Shown: piece after piece, positions 43,318-52,263 of the stretch
How the letters are laid out: every line of letters begins with the position of its first letter
Position numbering within the stretch: the first letter of the stretch is position 1
Assembly (NCBI RefSeq): GCF_024347595.1
Contig: NZ_AP025507.1
Coordinates: forward strand, 1,426,001-1,490,000
Source: Vibrio pomeroyi
GTDB taxonomy: Bacteria; Pseudomonadota; Gammaproteobacteria; Enterobacterales; Vibrionaceae
Length of the DNA stretch: 64,000 nucleotides
Direction: 5' to 3'
Position numbers and translations under genes: made by a program
The notes under the pieces: model-generated
Told to the model about the DNA's origin: nothing
The model's database searches: none
The model's input: the letters and a program-made list of their open reading frames with translations, nothing else

Positions 43318-45222
43318 ATGAATACGAGTATAAAGAAACTAGTCAGCCAATTTCTGTGCACCATATTTGCCCTAGGATTAGTCCCTGCCCTCTATATCAA
43401 CTCTGAACTCGACAGAGTTGAAGATCAGCACACGCTCAATATCAAACAGTCTAGCCAAAACCAAATCGAGTATAGCTTTCACGAGCTCGCTGTGATTGTT
43501 GAGCAAATCTCAAACTCGGTTCCCTCTATTGCAGATTCGCAAACCTTACTCCGCGCCATCAACGAACCGTCAACTATCCATAAAGAAACGCTGCAAGATC
43601 TCTGGGTGATGCTCGCTCGAGGCCAAAAGTACTATTCTCAGTTACGTTACCTCGATATAAAGGGCAACGAAGTCTTCCGTGTTAACTACAAAGACGGAAA
43701 AGCAATCGTAGTCCCAGATAACGAACTACAGAACAAATCTTCGCGCGATTATTACAAAGCGCTACAAGAACTAAAGATTGGTGAGGTGAGCTCTCGCGGC
43801 ATTGACCTAGAAGTTGAAAATGGAGAAATCGTTCGCCCTTTGATTCCAGCGCTTCGCATTATGACGCCAGTCGCTGAAAACAACCGCATCATTGGTTACT
43901 TCATCGCAAACCTGAACATGCTTGAGATCTACAAGCGCCTTCACTATCAAATTGGCGCATCGGCTGCTGTTCCGATTATTCTCAACAAGACCGGACACAT
44001 CATTATGGGGCCGGATCCTACGGAATCTTTCGGGCATGTGATTGAGTCACGTTCAGAACAGACTTACGCAAAGTTATACCCAGAGCTTTGGACAGCGATT
44101 CAAGACAAGACATCTTCGAGTTATTTTGACGGCAAGAACTGGTATTTCCATTCTGATATCAGCCCGAAGATAAAGCAGTTCGAAGGCCCAATCTACATGG
44201 TTCTTCATATTGAAAATCAACAGTTTAATAGCCAATATCAGCGTGAAAACCACGCGATCTTCGTGCAGATAGTTACCCTAACGATTTTGATCTCAATGAT
44301 TTCAGCAGGCTTTGTGCTGTGGAATCAAAACCACAAGAAGAACAGCATTGAAAGTCAGTTAGCAAAAGCCGCAATGAACGGCATGTCAGCCCTTGTTATC
44401 ACTGACAGAAACAACCGCATCATCAAAGTAAATCAAGAATTTACCCGAGTCAGTGGCTACAACCTAGAAGACGTTAAAGGCCGCCAACCATCGATGTTTG
44501 CGTCTGGTCGCTACAATCAAGAGTTCTACATTAAGATGTGGAGCATTATCAAGAAACAAGGCATGTGGGAAGGCGAAGTCGTCAACCGACGTAAAGATGG
44601 CTCGTTGATTACAGAAATACTCCGTATCCAAACCATCAAAGACTCGAAAGATGTGATTCAATTTTATGTCGCATCATTTGTCGATATCAGTAAGCATAAG
44701 GAACTCGAAAACAAGCTGAGAAACCTCAGTGAGAAAGACGCATTAGCCGGCTGTTGGAACCGTCGGAAGTTCGATCTTGAACTGCGCGACGAATGTTCTC
44801 GTGTAAACCGTTACCCTACCCGCGAACAATCTTGTTTGGCTATCTTAGATATCGACCACTTCAAACGCATTAACGACAGATTTGGTCACGACTATGGTGA
44901 TCGCGTGATTCAAACCGTCGCTCAGGTATTGCAACGTGAATGCCGAGAAACCGATTTTGTGGCTCGTATTGGTGGTGAAGAGTTTGGTGTCGTTCTGCCA
45001 CACACAACAACAGAAGAAGCCGAATACGTACTTAATAGACTACGAATTGCCGTTAGCCTTGAGTTAGACAACATCGTTACCGTCAGTGCTGGTATCACGA
45101 ACCTGACGAGCGATCCTGCCCTTAACTACAAATGTGCCGATCTAGCGCTGTACGAAGCGAAAGCCGCAGGCCGTGACAGCGTGTGCCTGTTCCTAGACAG
45201 TGAAATGAGCGAAATCGCCTAG
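43318..45222 (+). CDS. PAS-GGDEF diguanylate cyclase with periplasmic Cache-type sensor
   Basis: 634 residues from ATG 43318 behind GAGGA; the frame begins 12 bases earlier with TTG but the ribosome site decides for the ATG. TM1 about residues 9-27, a periplasmic dCache-like domain (about 30-305, with LDIKGNEVFRVNYKDG), TM2 about 310-335, a PAS domain (about 348-465, GMSALVITDRNNRIIKVN) and a GGDEF domain (about 480-630). The active site reads RIGGEEFGVVLP, and RETD five residues before it is an inhibitory I-site. It should make c-di-GMP. No partner genes adjoin. Confidence 0.92.
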   Translation: MNTSIKKLVSQFLCTIFALGLVPALYINSELDRVEDQHTLNIKQSSQNQIEYSFHELAVIVEQISNSVPSIADSQTLLRAINEPSTIHKETLQDLWVMLARGQKYYSQLRYLDIKGNEVFRVNYKDGKAIVVPDNELQNKSSRDYYKALQELKIGEVSSRGIDLEVENGEIVRPLIPALRIMTPVAENNRIIGYFIANLNMLEIYKRLHYQIGASAAVPIILNKTGHIIMGPDPTESFGHVIESRSEQTYAKLYPELWTAIQDKTSSSYFDGKNWYFHSDISPKIKQFEGPIYMVLHIENQQFNSQYQRENHAIFVQIVTLTILISMISAGFVLWNQNHKKNSIESQLAKAAMNGMSALVITDRNNRIIKVNQEFTRVSGYNLEDVKGRQPSMFASGRYNQEFYIKMWSIIKKQGMWEGEVVNRRKDGSLITEILRIQTIKDSKDVIQFYVASFVDISKHKELENKLRNLSEKDALAGCWNRRKFDLELRDECSRVNRYPTREQSCLAILDIDHFKRINDRFGHDYGDRVIQTVAQVLQRECRETDFVARIGGEEFGVVLPHTTTEEAEYVLNRLRIAVSLELDNIVTVSAGITNLTSDPALNYKCADLALYEAKAAGRDSVCLFLDSEMSEIA

Positions 45223-45297
45223 CTCGAATGTGAAAACTAGGCGAATGTGACTACTAGGCGAGTCTAATCAGTAGGCGAACGTTCCATCGATATCCAA

Positions 45298-45903
45298 TCA
45301 GTTAGGCGCTGGGTGGAACTCTAACTTGTTCCCTTCAACCACTAGAATACAGTCCATATTTGCCGCATGAGCAGCCTGCTTACCTAAGTTTGTATCTTCG
45401 AACACTACACACTGCTTAGGTTGTAAACCCATACCGAAACACGCATCTAAGAAAGTATCAGGGTTTGGCTTGTGATTCTTCACATCGGTCGCTGTCACTA
45501 AGATATCAAGCTTGTTTAGAATGTCCGTTTTATCTAATAATTGCTCTGCGCTTTTACGTTGACTGCCTGTCCCTACTGCGATCTTCTTATTTCCGAGATG
45601 TTCTAACAACAGAGAATGCGTACAAGGGATAACGTCACCTTTGTCTTCAATGGCAGCGAATGACGCCATCTTGAACGTGGAAACCGCTTGTGGGTCGAGC
45701 GACAAGCCGTACTTGCTGTTCACTTCGCCCGCTATCTTATAACTCGGCATTCCACCTAAACTGTGTAACCAAGACGCTTCAAAATGAAAACCAAACTCTT
45801 CTGCTGTTTGCTGCCATGCTTTCACATGAGCAGGCATTGTATCGATCAACGTACCGTCCATATCAAAGATTAATCCTTCATACGCCGTTAAATCTATTTT
45901 CAT
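45298..45903 (-). CDS. HAD-family sugar phosphatase, YqaB-like
   Basis: 201 residues from ATG 45903; the frame extends four codons to a GTG without a better ribosome site. HAD motifs: DMDGTLID (motif I), GTGSQRKSAEQLL (II region), KNHKPNPDTFLDAC (III) and VVFEDTNLGKQAA (IV), with an alpha-helical cap (AWQQTAEEFGFHF). The pattern fits the beta-phosphoglucomutase/YqaB branch, which dephosphorylates fructose-1-phosphate and similar sugars. It diverges from arfB with 87 bases between starts. Confidence 0.85.
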   Translation of the reverse strand: MKIDLTAYEGLIFDMDGTLIDTMPAHVKAWQQTAEEFGFHFEASWLHSLGGMPSYKIAGEVNSKYGLSLDPQAVSTFKMASFAAIEDKGDVIPCTHSLLLEHLGNKKIAVGTGSQRKSAEQLLDKTDILNKLDILVTATDVKNHKPNPDTFLDACFGMGLQPKQCVVFEDTNLGKQAAHAANMDCILVVEGNKLEFHPAPN

Positions 45904-45990
45904 CACTACTACCACTCTTTAAGAAAGTTACTGATACCATAACCAATATTCAGTATCATGACCCCATATTACCGTTCAAAATGGATGTTT

Positions 45991-46401
45991 ATGTTACAAA
46001 TATCTAACTCTGTTTCGATTCAGGACTGGGAACTTCAGTTAACTGCGATCAGAGCACAGGGAGCAGGCGGTCAAAACGTCAATAAAGTATCAAGCGCGAT
46101 ACATTTACGTTTTGATATCAAGCACTCTACCCTACCTGATTTCTATAAAGAAAAGCTCCTCGCACACAAAGATAGCCGCATCACCAAAGACGGTGTGATT
46201 ATCATTAAGGCGCAACAATACAGAACTCAGGAACAAAACCGAGATGACGCTTTAGTGCGTTTGAAAGAATTGATCTTGGAAGCGACAAAAGTTCAAAAAG
46301 TAAGAAGAGCAACAAAGCCAACACGCGGCTCTCAGAAAAGACGTTTAGAAAGTAAGAAACAAAGAAGTACCACCAAACAGCTACGCGGAAGAGTGAACTG
46401 A
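45991..46401 (+). CDS. arfB: Alternative ribosome-rescue factor ArfB (peptidyl-tRNA hydrolase)
   Basis: 136 residues from ATG 45991 ([32 protein letters not shown]), which aligns with the start of E. coli ArfB/YaeJ; GGA lies 5 bases upstream, and the frame further up is not needed. The class-I release-factor GGQ motif sits near residue 25, and the C-terminal tail is basic ([22 protein letters not shown]...), the part that enters the empty mRNA channel of stalled ribosomes. It frees peptides from stalled ribosomes as a backup for tmRNA. Single gene. Confidence 0.93.
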   Translation: MLQISNSVSIQDWELQLTAIRAQGAGGQNVNKVSSAIHLRFDIKHSTLPDFYKEKLLAHKDSRITKDGVIIIKAQQYRTQEQNRDDALVRLKELILEATKVQKVRRATKPTRGSQKRRLESKKQRSTTKQLRGRVN

Positions 46402-46470
46402 TTGTTTCATGTCCCCCAGTGAGCGCATCACCCATTAAACAACCGTTCTAACTCTGTTATTAGAAACAGA

Positions 46471-46788
46471 CTACTTCTGTTTTTTCACCGATAAAATCAG
46501 TTTAATCAACAACATTCTCTCTTCGCTGGTCAGTAAGCGACTGACCGCTGCTACATCTTCTGCAGTCGCTTGCGATGCACCCACAATATCAAGCACGACA
46601 TCCAAATCAGTCACTTTTAGAGTTCTTGTGATCGAACGGTACTGAGACATTTTGATGTCCGCTTCTCCGCGCTCAATACGTTGGTAAGTCTTTAAGCTCA
46701 TTCCTGCACTTGAGGCCAGCTTTTCTTGCGACAAATTAGCTTGCTTTCTGCGCTCAATCAGCGCCATGACTATAGGCTCTTGTGACAT
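46471..46788 (-). CDS. XRE-family helix-turn-helix regulator
   Basis: 105 residues with an N-terminal HTH_3 domain (LIERRKQANLSQEKLASSAGMSLKTYQRIERGEADIKMSQYRSI, residues about 10-60) and a C-terminal helical part (EDVAAVSRLLTSEERMLLIKLIL) that may dimerise. The ATG has GGATAAG before it. No obvious target besides the divergent unknown gene at 46990, 200 bases away. It may be a local regulator of that gene. Confidence 0.85.
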   Translation of the reverse strand: MSQEPIVMALIERRKQANLSQEKLASSAGMSLKTYQRIERGEADIKMSQYRSITRTLKVTDLDVVLDIVGASQATAEDVAAVSRLLTSEERMLLIKLILSVKKQK

Positions 46789-46989
46789 TAGCTTATCCTC
46801 ATTAGACAGTTATGACCTAATTTCAGCAAGAAGCAGACCATATTGACTCGCAACGGTTTACATACGCTATCAAAGGCATATTATCCAATTATTAAAAAAC
46901 GTTACGTATCATAAACTTTCACGCTTTGATCGATCGTGAGCGTAAAGGCTAGAAAACTTGAAGACTCAAGTCTTGGGAAATAATAAAAA

Positions 46990-47316
46990 TTGCATATTGC
47001 GAATAAGAAAGACGTCAAATTGGAAATTGCGAATCGCTATATATTGGCATTTCCTTGCATTAGTCACGCATTAGAATCAGACAATCCCCGCCCAGAAATC
47101 ATTGCAATACAACATAAGCTACTCACGTACAAAGAGGTGTTGCTGCACGGGAACATGTTGGAAGGTAAGGAATTAAAGCAGGCTTTTTCTGCATTGAACG
47201 AAAATGAAAAAGGTGTAGCGCAAGGTGGGATTAAAAGCATCAATGCTGCGATAAAAGAGATGGATGAGATTCTAGAAAGATACAGCCGTAAAGCGGTTAT
47301 CGAGCTGAGTAACTAG
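46990..47316 (+). CDS. Hypothetical protein, unknown family
   Basis: 108 residues, mostly helical and charged (ENEKGVAQGGIKSINAAIKEMDEILERYSRKAV). No signal, membrane segment or known motif. The frame starts with TTG and no ATG lies near the start; a ribosome site is not convincing, so the true start is uncertain. The composition and stop position support a real protein. An XRE regulator diverges from it, and a terminator follows at 47366. Confidence 0.55.
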   Translation: MHIANKKDVKLEIANRYILAFPCISHALESDNPRPEIIAIQHKLLTYKEVLLHGNMLEGKELKQAFSALNENEKGVAQGGIKSINAAIKEMDEILERYSRKAVIELSN

Positions 47317-47365
47317 TTCGACAAGCAACTAACCAACTGTAAATATACAAACCTGCAAAAGTAAA

Positions 47366-47399
47366 AAGTCGACGCTATCGTTAGATAAAGCGTCGACTT
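47366..47399. terminator. Bidirectional intrinsic terminator
   Basis: Perfect 11-bp stem AAGTCGACGCT / AGCGTCGACTT with a 12-nt loop, between the converging unknown gene and protease gene. A-rich before; the plus side has only short T runs. Confidence 0.75.
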
Positions 47400-47417
47400 G
47401 TTCAAAACATTGAAGAT

Positions 47418-48476
47418 CTAACGTTTAACTGCTTTTCTAACGCCAGCAATCAACATCAGCATACCTAGCAAACCAAATGAAACACTACCGCCACTGCTAC
47501 CAGAACCAGTTGACGCACTTGTCCCTGCAGAAGCAGAACGTTTCGCGTCTGTTGATACAAACTTAGCAGTTTCAGTACCAGCGATAACACTGTCGATCCA
47601 ATCTTTGTAGTCGTAGATTTCTGTAAACACCGACGTTACTCTTGAGCTAGCACCACACGTTTCAGGACCGAAACTAGTGATACCAACTTGTCTGTAAATT
47701 GAACCATCTTTCCAGTAAACAGGACCGCCAGAGTCACCCTGACAAGTGCCACCGTACAAGCCAGATGCACCCACATCTCCAACAAAACAAATTTGATTTT
47801 CTGTTAACTCATTGCCAGCCGCGAATACCGTTTTACAAGTCGCATTGTCTACATAATTGAGGTTTGCTTGTTGTAGTAAAGTAGTGCCATCGAAGCCAGT
47901 GCGTGTATCTCCGTGCCCCACGGCGACAAAGTCATTTGCGACATTGCGATAAGTTTCATCAGAGGGACGCTGAACAACATCGTTAATTGAATCGATATTT
48001 AGTGCACTTTCAAGTTTTAGAATAGCAACATCATTACGCAATAGATCGCTCAAAGCATTTGAGTAATCACTACGATAATACACTTCAGACACACGTGCTT
48101 TCTGGACAATGTTATTAGGAAATTGGGAAGTGTCTTCTAATTGAGGAACGACAACAGTAAATAACTGAGCATTCTCATCACCATAAATACAGTGTGCAGC
48201 CGTTAAAATATGAGTCGGGTCTAAAATTGTCGCACCACAATATGGGCCTGTTGAGTAGACGCCATCATATTCGATTCTATCGATGAATAAGCTCGCCATC
48301 GAAGGAAAATCAGTTACTGAGGCGCTGCTGCCGTTTACGATATAAGGTGTTACACCCACGTCAGGAGTACTTTCGACCGTATTTTCCGTCGCCATAACAC
48401 TTGATGTGTAAATCAATGGCGCTAAAAGCCCTAAAACGGCTTTACGAACTGGACTCATTGTATGATTCACATTCAT
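47418..48476 (-). CDS. Trypsin-like serine protease with GlyGly-CTERM tail
   Basis: 352 residues. Signal peptide (about residues 1-30), activation-like site before IVNGSSA (about residue 46), and the S1 catalytic triad in LTAAHC (His), NDVAILKL (Asp) and GDSGGPV (Ser). Cysteines pair as in trypsins. After a Ser/Ala/Thr linker the C-terminus is GSSGGSVSFGLLGMLMLIAGVRKAVKR-type: a GG motif, a hydrophobic helix and a basic end, the GlyGly-CTERM signal cut by rhombosortase in type II secretion systems of Vibrio. It resembles the V. cholerae VesB/VesC proteases, which are exported by T2SS and tethered at the surface. Confidence 0.92.
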   Translation of the reverse strand: MNVNHTMSPVRKAVLGLLAPLIYTSSVMATENTVESTPDVGVTPYIVNGSSASVTDFPSMASLFIDRIEYDGVYSTGPYCGATILDPTHILTAAHCIYGDENAQLFTVVVPQLEDTSQFPNNIVQKARVSEVYYRSDYSNALSDLLRNDVAILKLESALNIDSINDVVQRPSDETYRNVANDFVAVGHGDTRTGFDGTTLLQQANLNYVDNATCKTVFAAGNELTENQICFVGDVGASGLYGGTCQGDSGGPVYWKDGSIYRQVGITSFGPETCGASSRVTSVFTEIYDYKDWIDSVIAGTETAKFVSTDAKRSASAGTSASTGSGSSGGSVSFGLLGMLMLIAGVRKAVKR

Positions 48477-48675
48477 AGATAACTCCTTGTAACCCCTACT
48501 ACTTATTTACAATATTGATGAATAGCCACCATAACACGTCCCAACCTTCAGTATAGTAAGTATTTGTAACGATATTGCCACATCTCTCATTTTATAAACC
48601 AATTTCAAAGTAACAGTTCTTGATGGTCACTTATCAAATCAATACGCGGCAATAAACAAAAATGTATGGTCCGCC

Positions 48676-48897
48676 CCGTTATTGCAACTACAATTAAGTA
48701 ATAACGGAGTTGGTTTGCGCTAATGTATTCGGAGTCCTTGTTGGGAGCACTAGCTTCCCAGCTCCACGATGATATCCGCGCCAGATTATCCTTAAAAAGC
48801 CCAAAGCATTGATTGCTATTTTTTGTGTCAGGTTCTTAATCTGGCCGATTGACCGTTTTTGTCATCACGTTCATTGGCGTTGCAAACTTGGTTATAG
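48676..48897 (-). ncRNA. Candidate seekRNA/bridge RNA region of the IS1111-type element
   Basis: 222 non-coding bases inside the element, 3' of the transposase gene. It contains several stems, including CCGTTATT / AATAACGG (48676-48683, 48700-48707) and TGGGA...TCCCA in the middle. IS1111-group elements encode their targeting RNA in this position, so the call is from family knowledge; the loops that pair with donor and target are not resolved here. Confidence 0.5.
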
Positions 48898-49920
48898 CTA
48901 AACAGCCTTAAAAGCTTGGCGGTGGTATAACACCGCCCAAGCTATCCTCACTAGCTTGTTGGCTAATGCGACTACCACTACATTAAATGGTTTGGTGGCT
49001 CGTAGGTTCGCAAGCCACTCTCCGAACACTTTCCCTGTCGTCTCTAGTCTAGAGAGTACAGCCCTTGCCCCATGGACAAACAGAGTTCTGAGGTGTTTAT
49101 TCCCTCGTTTACTCATACCAAGTAGTTTGGTCTTTCCTCCCGTTGAGAATTGCCTTGGCACAAGCCCCAACCAAGCCGCCATCTCACGGCCATTGGTAAA
49201 GTTATTCGGAGAGCTTACATCGGCTATACACAATGTGGAGGTAAGATCGCCAATTCCAGGGATAGTTTTTAATAATTGAGCACTTTCATTGTTATTAACA
49301 ATAGTTTGAAGCTTGTTATCTTGAGTTTTGATTTGTTCATTAAGGTACTTGTAATGTTCGTGGATAGATATCAATTCACATAGCAAGCTTTTTGGTAATG
49401 AGACGGTTTGTTCAGCTAACCATTGAAACAGAGACTTCATCTTTGCATGCCCTTTGGGAAAGCTAAGGCCGAACTCAAGTAAGATCGCGCCGATCCGCGA
49501 CATAGTGGCAGTTCTCTCCTTGATATAACTATCTCTGACTCGATGAATCGCTGCGATGACTTGAGCCTCTTCACTTTTTACAGCTACAAACCTCATGGTC
49601 GGTCGACCCGCAGCCTCTGCGATCGCTGAAGCATCGATGAAATCGTTTTTATTGCCTTTGACATAAGGCTTTACATACTGAGGAGGAATAAGTCGGGGTT
49701 GATGACCAAGTTCACCACACTTTCGAGCAAGCCAATGAGCACCGCCACAGGCTTCGAAAGCAATAGTTGTTGGTTCTATTTTACTAAGAAAGATTAAGAG
49801 TTGGTTACGATTAAATTTACGACGAAGCACCTCCACTCCACAACGGTTATGTGCGATAGCATGGAAGCAATGTTTACCTAGGTCGATACCTAAAATATGA
49901 ATAGAAGACATATGGTTCAC
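48898..49920 (-). CDS. IS110-family transposase (RuvC-like DEDD plus Tnp20)
   Basis: 340 residues. The N-terminal DEDD_Tnp_IS110 domain starts HILGIDLGKHCFHA (first Asp) with the Glu in AFEACGGAHWLAR and the Asp pair in KNDFIDASAIAEA. The C-terminal Transposase_20 domain has LLKTIPGIGDLTST and the serine region REMAAWLGLVPRQFSTGGKTKLLGMSKRGNKHLR. Such enzymes recombine DNA with an RNA guide. The frame is complete, so the element may be active. GAGGTGAAC precedes the ATG. Confidence 0.95.
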   Translation of the reverse strand: MNHMSSIHILGIDLGKHCFHAIAHNRCGVEVLRRKFNRNQLLIFLSKIEPTTIAFEACGGAHWLARKCGELGHQPRLIPPQYVKPYVKGNKNDFIDASAIAEAAGRPTMRFVAVKSEEAQVIAAIHRVRDSYIKERTATMSRIGAILLEFGLSFPKGHAKMKSLFQWLAEQTVSLPKSLLCELISIHEHYKYLNEQIKTQDNKLQTIVNNNESAQLLKTIPGIGDLTSTLCIADVSSPNNFTNGREMAAWLGLVPRQFSTGGKTKLLGMSKRGNKHLRTLFVHGARAVLSRLETTGKVFGEWLANLRATKPFNVVVVALANKLVRIAWAVLYHRQAFKAV

Positions 49921-49979
49921 CTCATTCTGAGAGCCTACTCTAAGCTTAAGGGCTTGAGAGTGAGGCGGACCATATAATT

Positions 49980-50026
49980 AAGCCTACTGTTGAGTCCCTC
50001 TATATAGAGAGGTCAACAATAGGCTT
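49980..50026 (-). terminator. Large hairpin after gcvT, T tract probably split by the IS
   Basis: 14-bp stem AAGCCTACTGTTGA / TCAACAATAGGCTT (one mismatch) with an inner CCTCT / AGAGG stem. On the minus strand it is followed only by AATTATA and then the IS. Joining the two IS flanks would place TTTTGTTT near it, so the insertion may have cut the terminator's T tract off. Confidence 0.65.
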
Positions 50027-50058
50027 TCGTAATACTTGGTGTTTTCTCTTAAAAGAGA

Positions 50059-51192
50059 TTAGCCACGGTAGTAACGTTGAGGTACGAATGGCATTTTTTC
50101 TACTGTCATTGGTAGTTTCTTACCACGAACTTCAGCGAATACTTCAGTACCGATAGCCGCTAGATCAGTGCGAACATAAGCCATTGATACTGGCTTTCCA
50201 GCGTTAGGACCCGCTGTACCACTTGTTACAACGCCAATCTTGTTGTCTTCAGCATCGAACAACTCAGCGCCTTCACGAACTGGAGCTTTAGTTTGGCCTA
50301 CTAGACCAACACGCTTACGTTGAACGTCTTTAGTCGCGATTTGCTCAAGGATGATATCAGCACCAGGGAAACCGCCTGCACGTTCACCGTCAGTACGACG
50401 AACTTTTTGAATACCCCATAGAAGGCTAGCTTCTACTGGAGTCGTTGTTGTATCTAGATCGTGACCGTATAGACATAGACCACACTCAAGACGAAGTGAA
50501 TCACGTGCGCCAAGGCCAATCCACTCAACTTCCGCTTCTGCAGTTAGCTTACGCGCTAGTGCTTCAGCGTGATCGTTCGGTACAGAGATCTCGTAGCCAT
50601 CTTCACCCGTGTAACCACTGCGACTCACGATGCATTCAACGCCATCGATATCTACTTTTTGAACATCCATAAACAGCATGTCTGCAACGCTTGGTTGGAA
50701 ACGAGCTAGAACTTCAGATGCTTTAGGACCTTGAAGTGCGAGTAGAGCGCGGTCATCAATCACTTCCATCTCTACATCTGCAGGAAGGTGTGCCGTTAGA
50801 TGATCGATATCTTGTGTCTTACAAGCTGCATTCACAACAACAAACAGGTGATCGCCAAGGTTAGCGACCATCAGGTCATCCATGATGCCGCCCTGCTCAT
50901 TAGTAAAGAACGCGTAGCGCTGCTTACCAGAAGGAAGGTCGATAATATCTACAGGAACCAAAGATTCTAGGACAGCAGCTGCATTTGCACCATGTAGACG
51001 AAGTTGCCCCATGTGAGAAACATCAAAAAGACCGGCAGCATCACGAGTGTGTAAGTGCTCTTTCTTTACACCTAGTGGGTACTGAACTGGCATGTCGTAG
51101 CCAGCGAAAGGAACCATCTTTGCGCCTTCTTCAACGTGAAGTGCGTGCAGTGGTGTTTTTAGTAGGTCTTGATTAGCGTGTTCTTGAGTCAT
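50059..51192 (-). CDS. gcvT: Glycine cleavage system aminomethyltransferase (T protein)
   Basis: 377 residues from ATG 51192 with GGAGAATAA before it; the longer frame to 51225 is less well supported. Folate-dependent T protein: takes the aminomethyl group from lipoyl-GcvH, releases ammonia and gives 5,10-methylene-THF. Visible blocks are MVPFAGYDMPVQYPLG, LFDVSHMGQL, NEQGGIMDDLMV, GRSGYTGEDGYEI-type SRSGYTGEDGYEI and GLGARDSLRLECGLCLYGHD. It is separated from glyA-gcvHP by the regulator gene. No glycine riboswitch is seen upstream. Confidence 0.95.
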   Translation of the reverse strand: MTQEHANQDLLKTPLHALHVEEGAKMVPFAGYDMPVQYPLGVKKEHLHTRDAAGLFDVSHMGQLRLHGANAAAVLESLVPVDIIDLPSGKQRYAFFTNEQGGIMDDLMVANLGDHLFVVVNAACKTQDIDHLTAHLPADVEMEVIDDRALLALQGPKASEVLARFQPSVADMLFMDVQKVDIDGVECIVSRSGYTGEDGYEISVPNDHAEALARKLTAEAEVEWIGLGARDSLRLECGLCLYGHDLDTTTTPVEASLLWGIQKVRRTDGERAGGFPGADIILEQIATKDVQRKRVGLVGQTKAPVREGAELFDAEDNKIGVVTSGTAGPNAGKPVSMAYVRTDLAAIGTEVFAEVRGKKLPMTVEKMPFVPQRYYRG

Positions 51193-51532
51193 TTTATTCT
51201 CCATGAAGCGTTGCAGGCTTTCCAAATCGAATCTGCCGCTTATATCTCTATTTAGAGTCGCTTCTAACGCTAAGTCTCAGCATTAGAAACAGTAGATAGT
51301 AAAAAGTGATGTCTTTTATATAGGCTTATATAGTTAGCGTTATAAAAATTGATAGCTGTACAAAAGCTCTACAACTCACTTTCTAAGAATTCACTTCAGT
51401 AAACTTCAATCAACATGAGTAAACCGTGTTCACTATAGTAAACAAGCCTGAGTCAGTTTTACACCCTTAACAAGATTAAAACAGCTCAAAATGTGACATT
51501 TAACAATTTAAAAACAATTATTCGATACATGC
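51193..51532. other. gcvT upstream region
   Basis: About 340 AT-rich bases between gcvT and the terminator of the XRE-cupin gene. It must carry the gcvT promoter. I looked for the two glycine-aptamer signatures and found none, and no ORF with a ribosome site. Confidence 0.5.
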
Positions 51533-51570
51533 AAAAACGCGATATTGATGATTTTCACATCAATATCGCG
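51533..51570 (-). terminator. Intrinsic terminator of the XRE-cupin regulator gene
   Basis: Perfect 13-bp stem CGCGATATTGATG / CATCAATATCGCG with a 7-nt loop; the minus strand continues with T5. It lies 70 bases after the regulator stop and 340 bases before gcvT. Confidence 0.88.
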
Positions 51571-51594
51571 TAATTTGGCAAACGTTAGAAACAA

Positions 51595-51610
51595 AAGCAA
51601 ACGTTTGCAT
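51595..51610. promoter_or_regulatory. PurR-like palindrome after the regulator gene
   Basis: AAGCAAACGTTTGCAT, a perfect palindrome matching the PurR consensus at 14 of 16 positions; a weaker GGCAAACGTT copy lies 20 bases away (51577-51586). It is 30 bases beyond the regulator stop and upstream of a terminator, an odd place for a gcvT operator. Confidence 0.6.
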
Positions 51611-51639
51611 TCACTATAAGAAATTCTAATTTTGTTAAC

Positions 51640-52263
51640 TTATTTTGCAGTCACCCACAAAATCAGCGCATCTTCTGTACTAGTAGAAATCAACATGTGG
51701 CCCATATTGGCGTCGTAATACATGCTGTCGCCTTCACTCATTGGTACGGGTTCGTAGAATTCTGAGTAAAACATCACATCACCGGAGATAATCATCAAGA
51801 ACTCTTCACCATCGTGACGAACCCAATCATTATATTCTTCAAAAGTACGCGCTCTTACGCGGCTTTTGAATGGCATCATCTTCTTATTAGAAAGCTCAGT
51901 CGCAAGCAGTTCATGCTCATAAGTCGGTGTCGGGTGAGGTTTTCCCTGGCCTGCCTTAGTTAAGTCACGACGTCCTGTTGCGACTTTTTTCCTTGGCGGC
52001 TCAAAGAGTTGCGGCATATCAATTTGCAAACCCATCGCTAATTTTTGCATAGCCTGAAAGGTTGGCGAGATTTGTTCATTCTCGATTTTACTGAGCGTAG
52101 AACGCGCCAAGCCAGTTCTTTGGCTCGCTTCTTCTAACGTGATCCCAAGCTTGCCGCGGATGTCTTTAATACGCTGGCCAAGCCTAAGTGGTTCTATATT
52201 CTGGTCTAACGTTTCTTTCGCCAACGTTAAAGATGGGTACTCATCATAAATGTCTTCTGACAT
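51640..52263 (-). CDS. XRE-cupin regulator of the glycine cleavage locus
   Basis: 207 residues: HTH_3 domain at about residues 29-82 (RIKDIRGKLGITLEEASQRTGLARSTLSKIENEQISPTFQAMQKL) and a C-terminal cupin (about residues 130-205, HDGEEFLMIISGDVMFYSEFY...). This XRE-cupin type usually controls an adjacent amino-acid or amine catabolic gene set through a small ligand bound by the cupin. Here it sits between gcvT and divergent glyA-gcvHP, a layout common in Vibrio, so it is the likely glycine/serine regulator. The ligand is inferred, not shown. Confidence 0.85.
   Translation of the reverse strand: MSEDIYDEYPSLTLAKETLDQNIEPLRLGQRIKDIRGKLGITLEEASQRTGLARSTLSKIENEQISPTFQAMQKLAMGLQIDMPQLFEPPRKKVATGRRDLTKAGQGKPHPTPTYEHELLATELSNKKMMPFKSRVRARTFEEYNDWVRHDGEEFLMIISGDVMFYSEFYEPVPMSEGDSMYYDANMGHMLISTSTEDALILWVTAK

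Larger units (their letters stand above)
48665..49974 (-). mobile_element. IS110-family element, IS1111-type layout
   Basis: The element is bounded by perfect 11-bp inverted ends, TATGGTCCGCC (48665-48675) and GGCGGACCATA (49964-49974). It carries one DEDD-type transposase on minus. No target duplication is clear, as expected for this family. About 43 bases precede the transposase and 222 bases follow it, the IS1111-group layout, in which inverted repeats are present and the guide RNA is encoded in the long 3' end. It sits directly beside the gcvT terminator hairpin. Confidence 0.85.

Noticed and set aside
51193..51639. Glycine riboswitch before gcvT
   Set aside because: I looked for the tandem aptamer signatures on the minus strand and found none; the same holds for the glyA leader.
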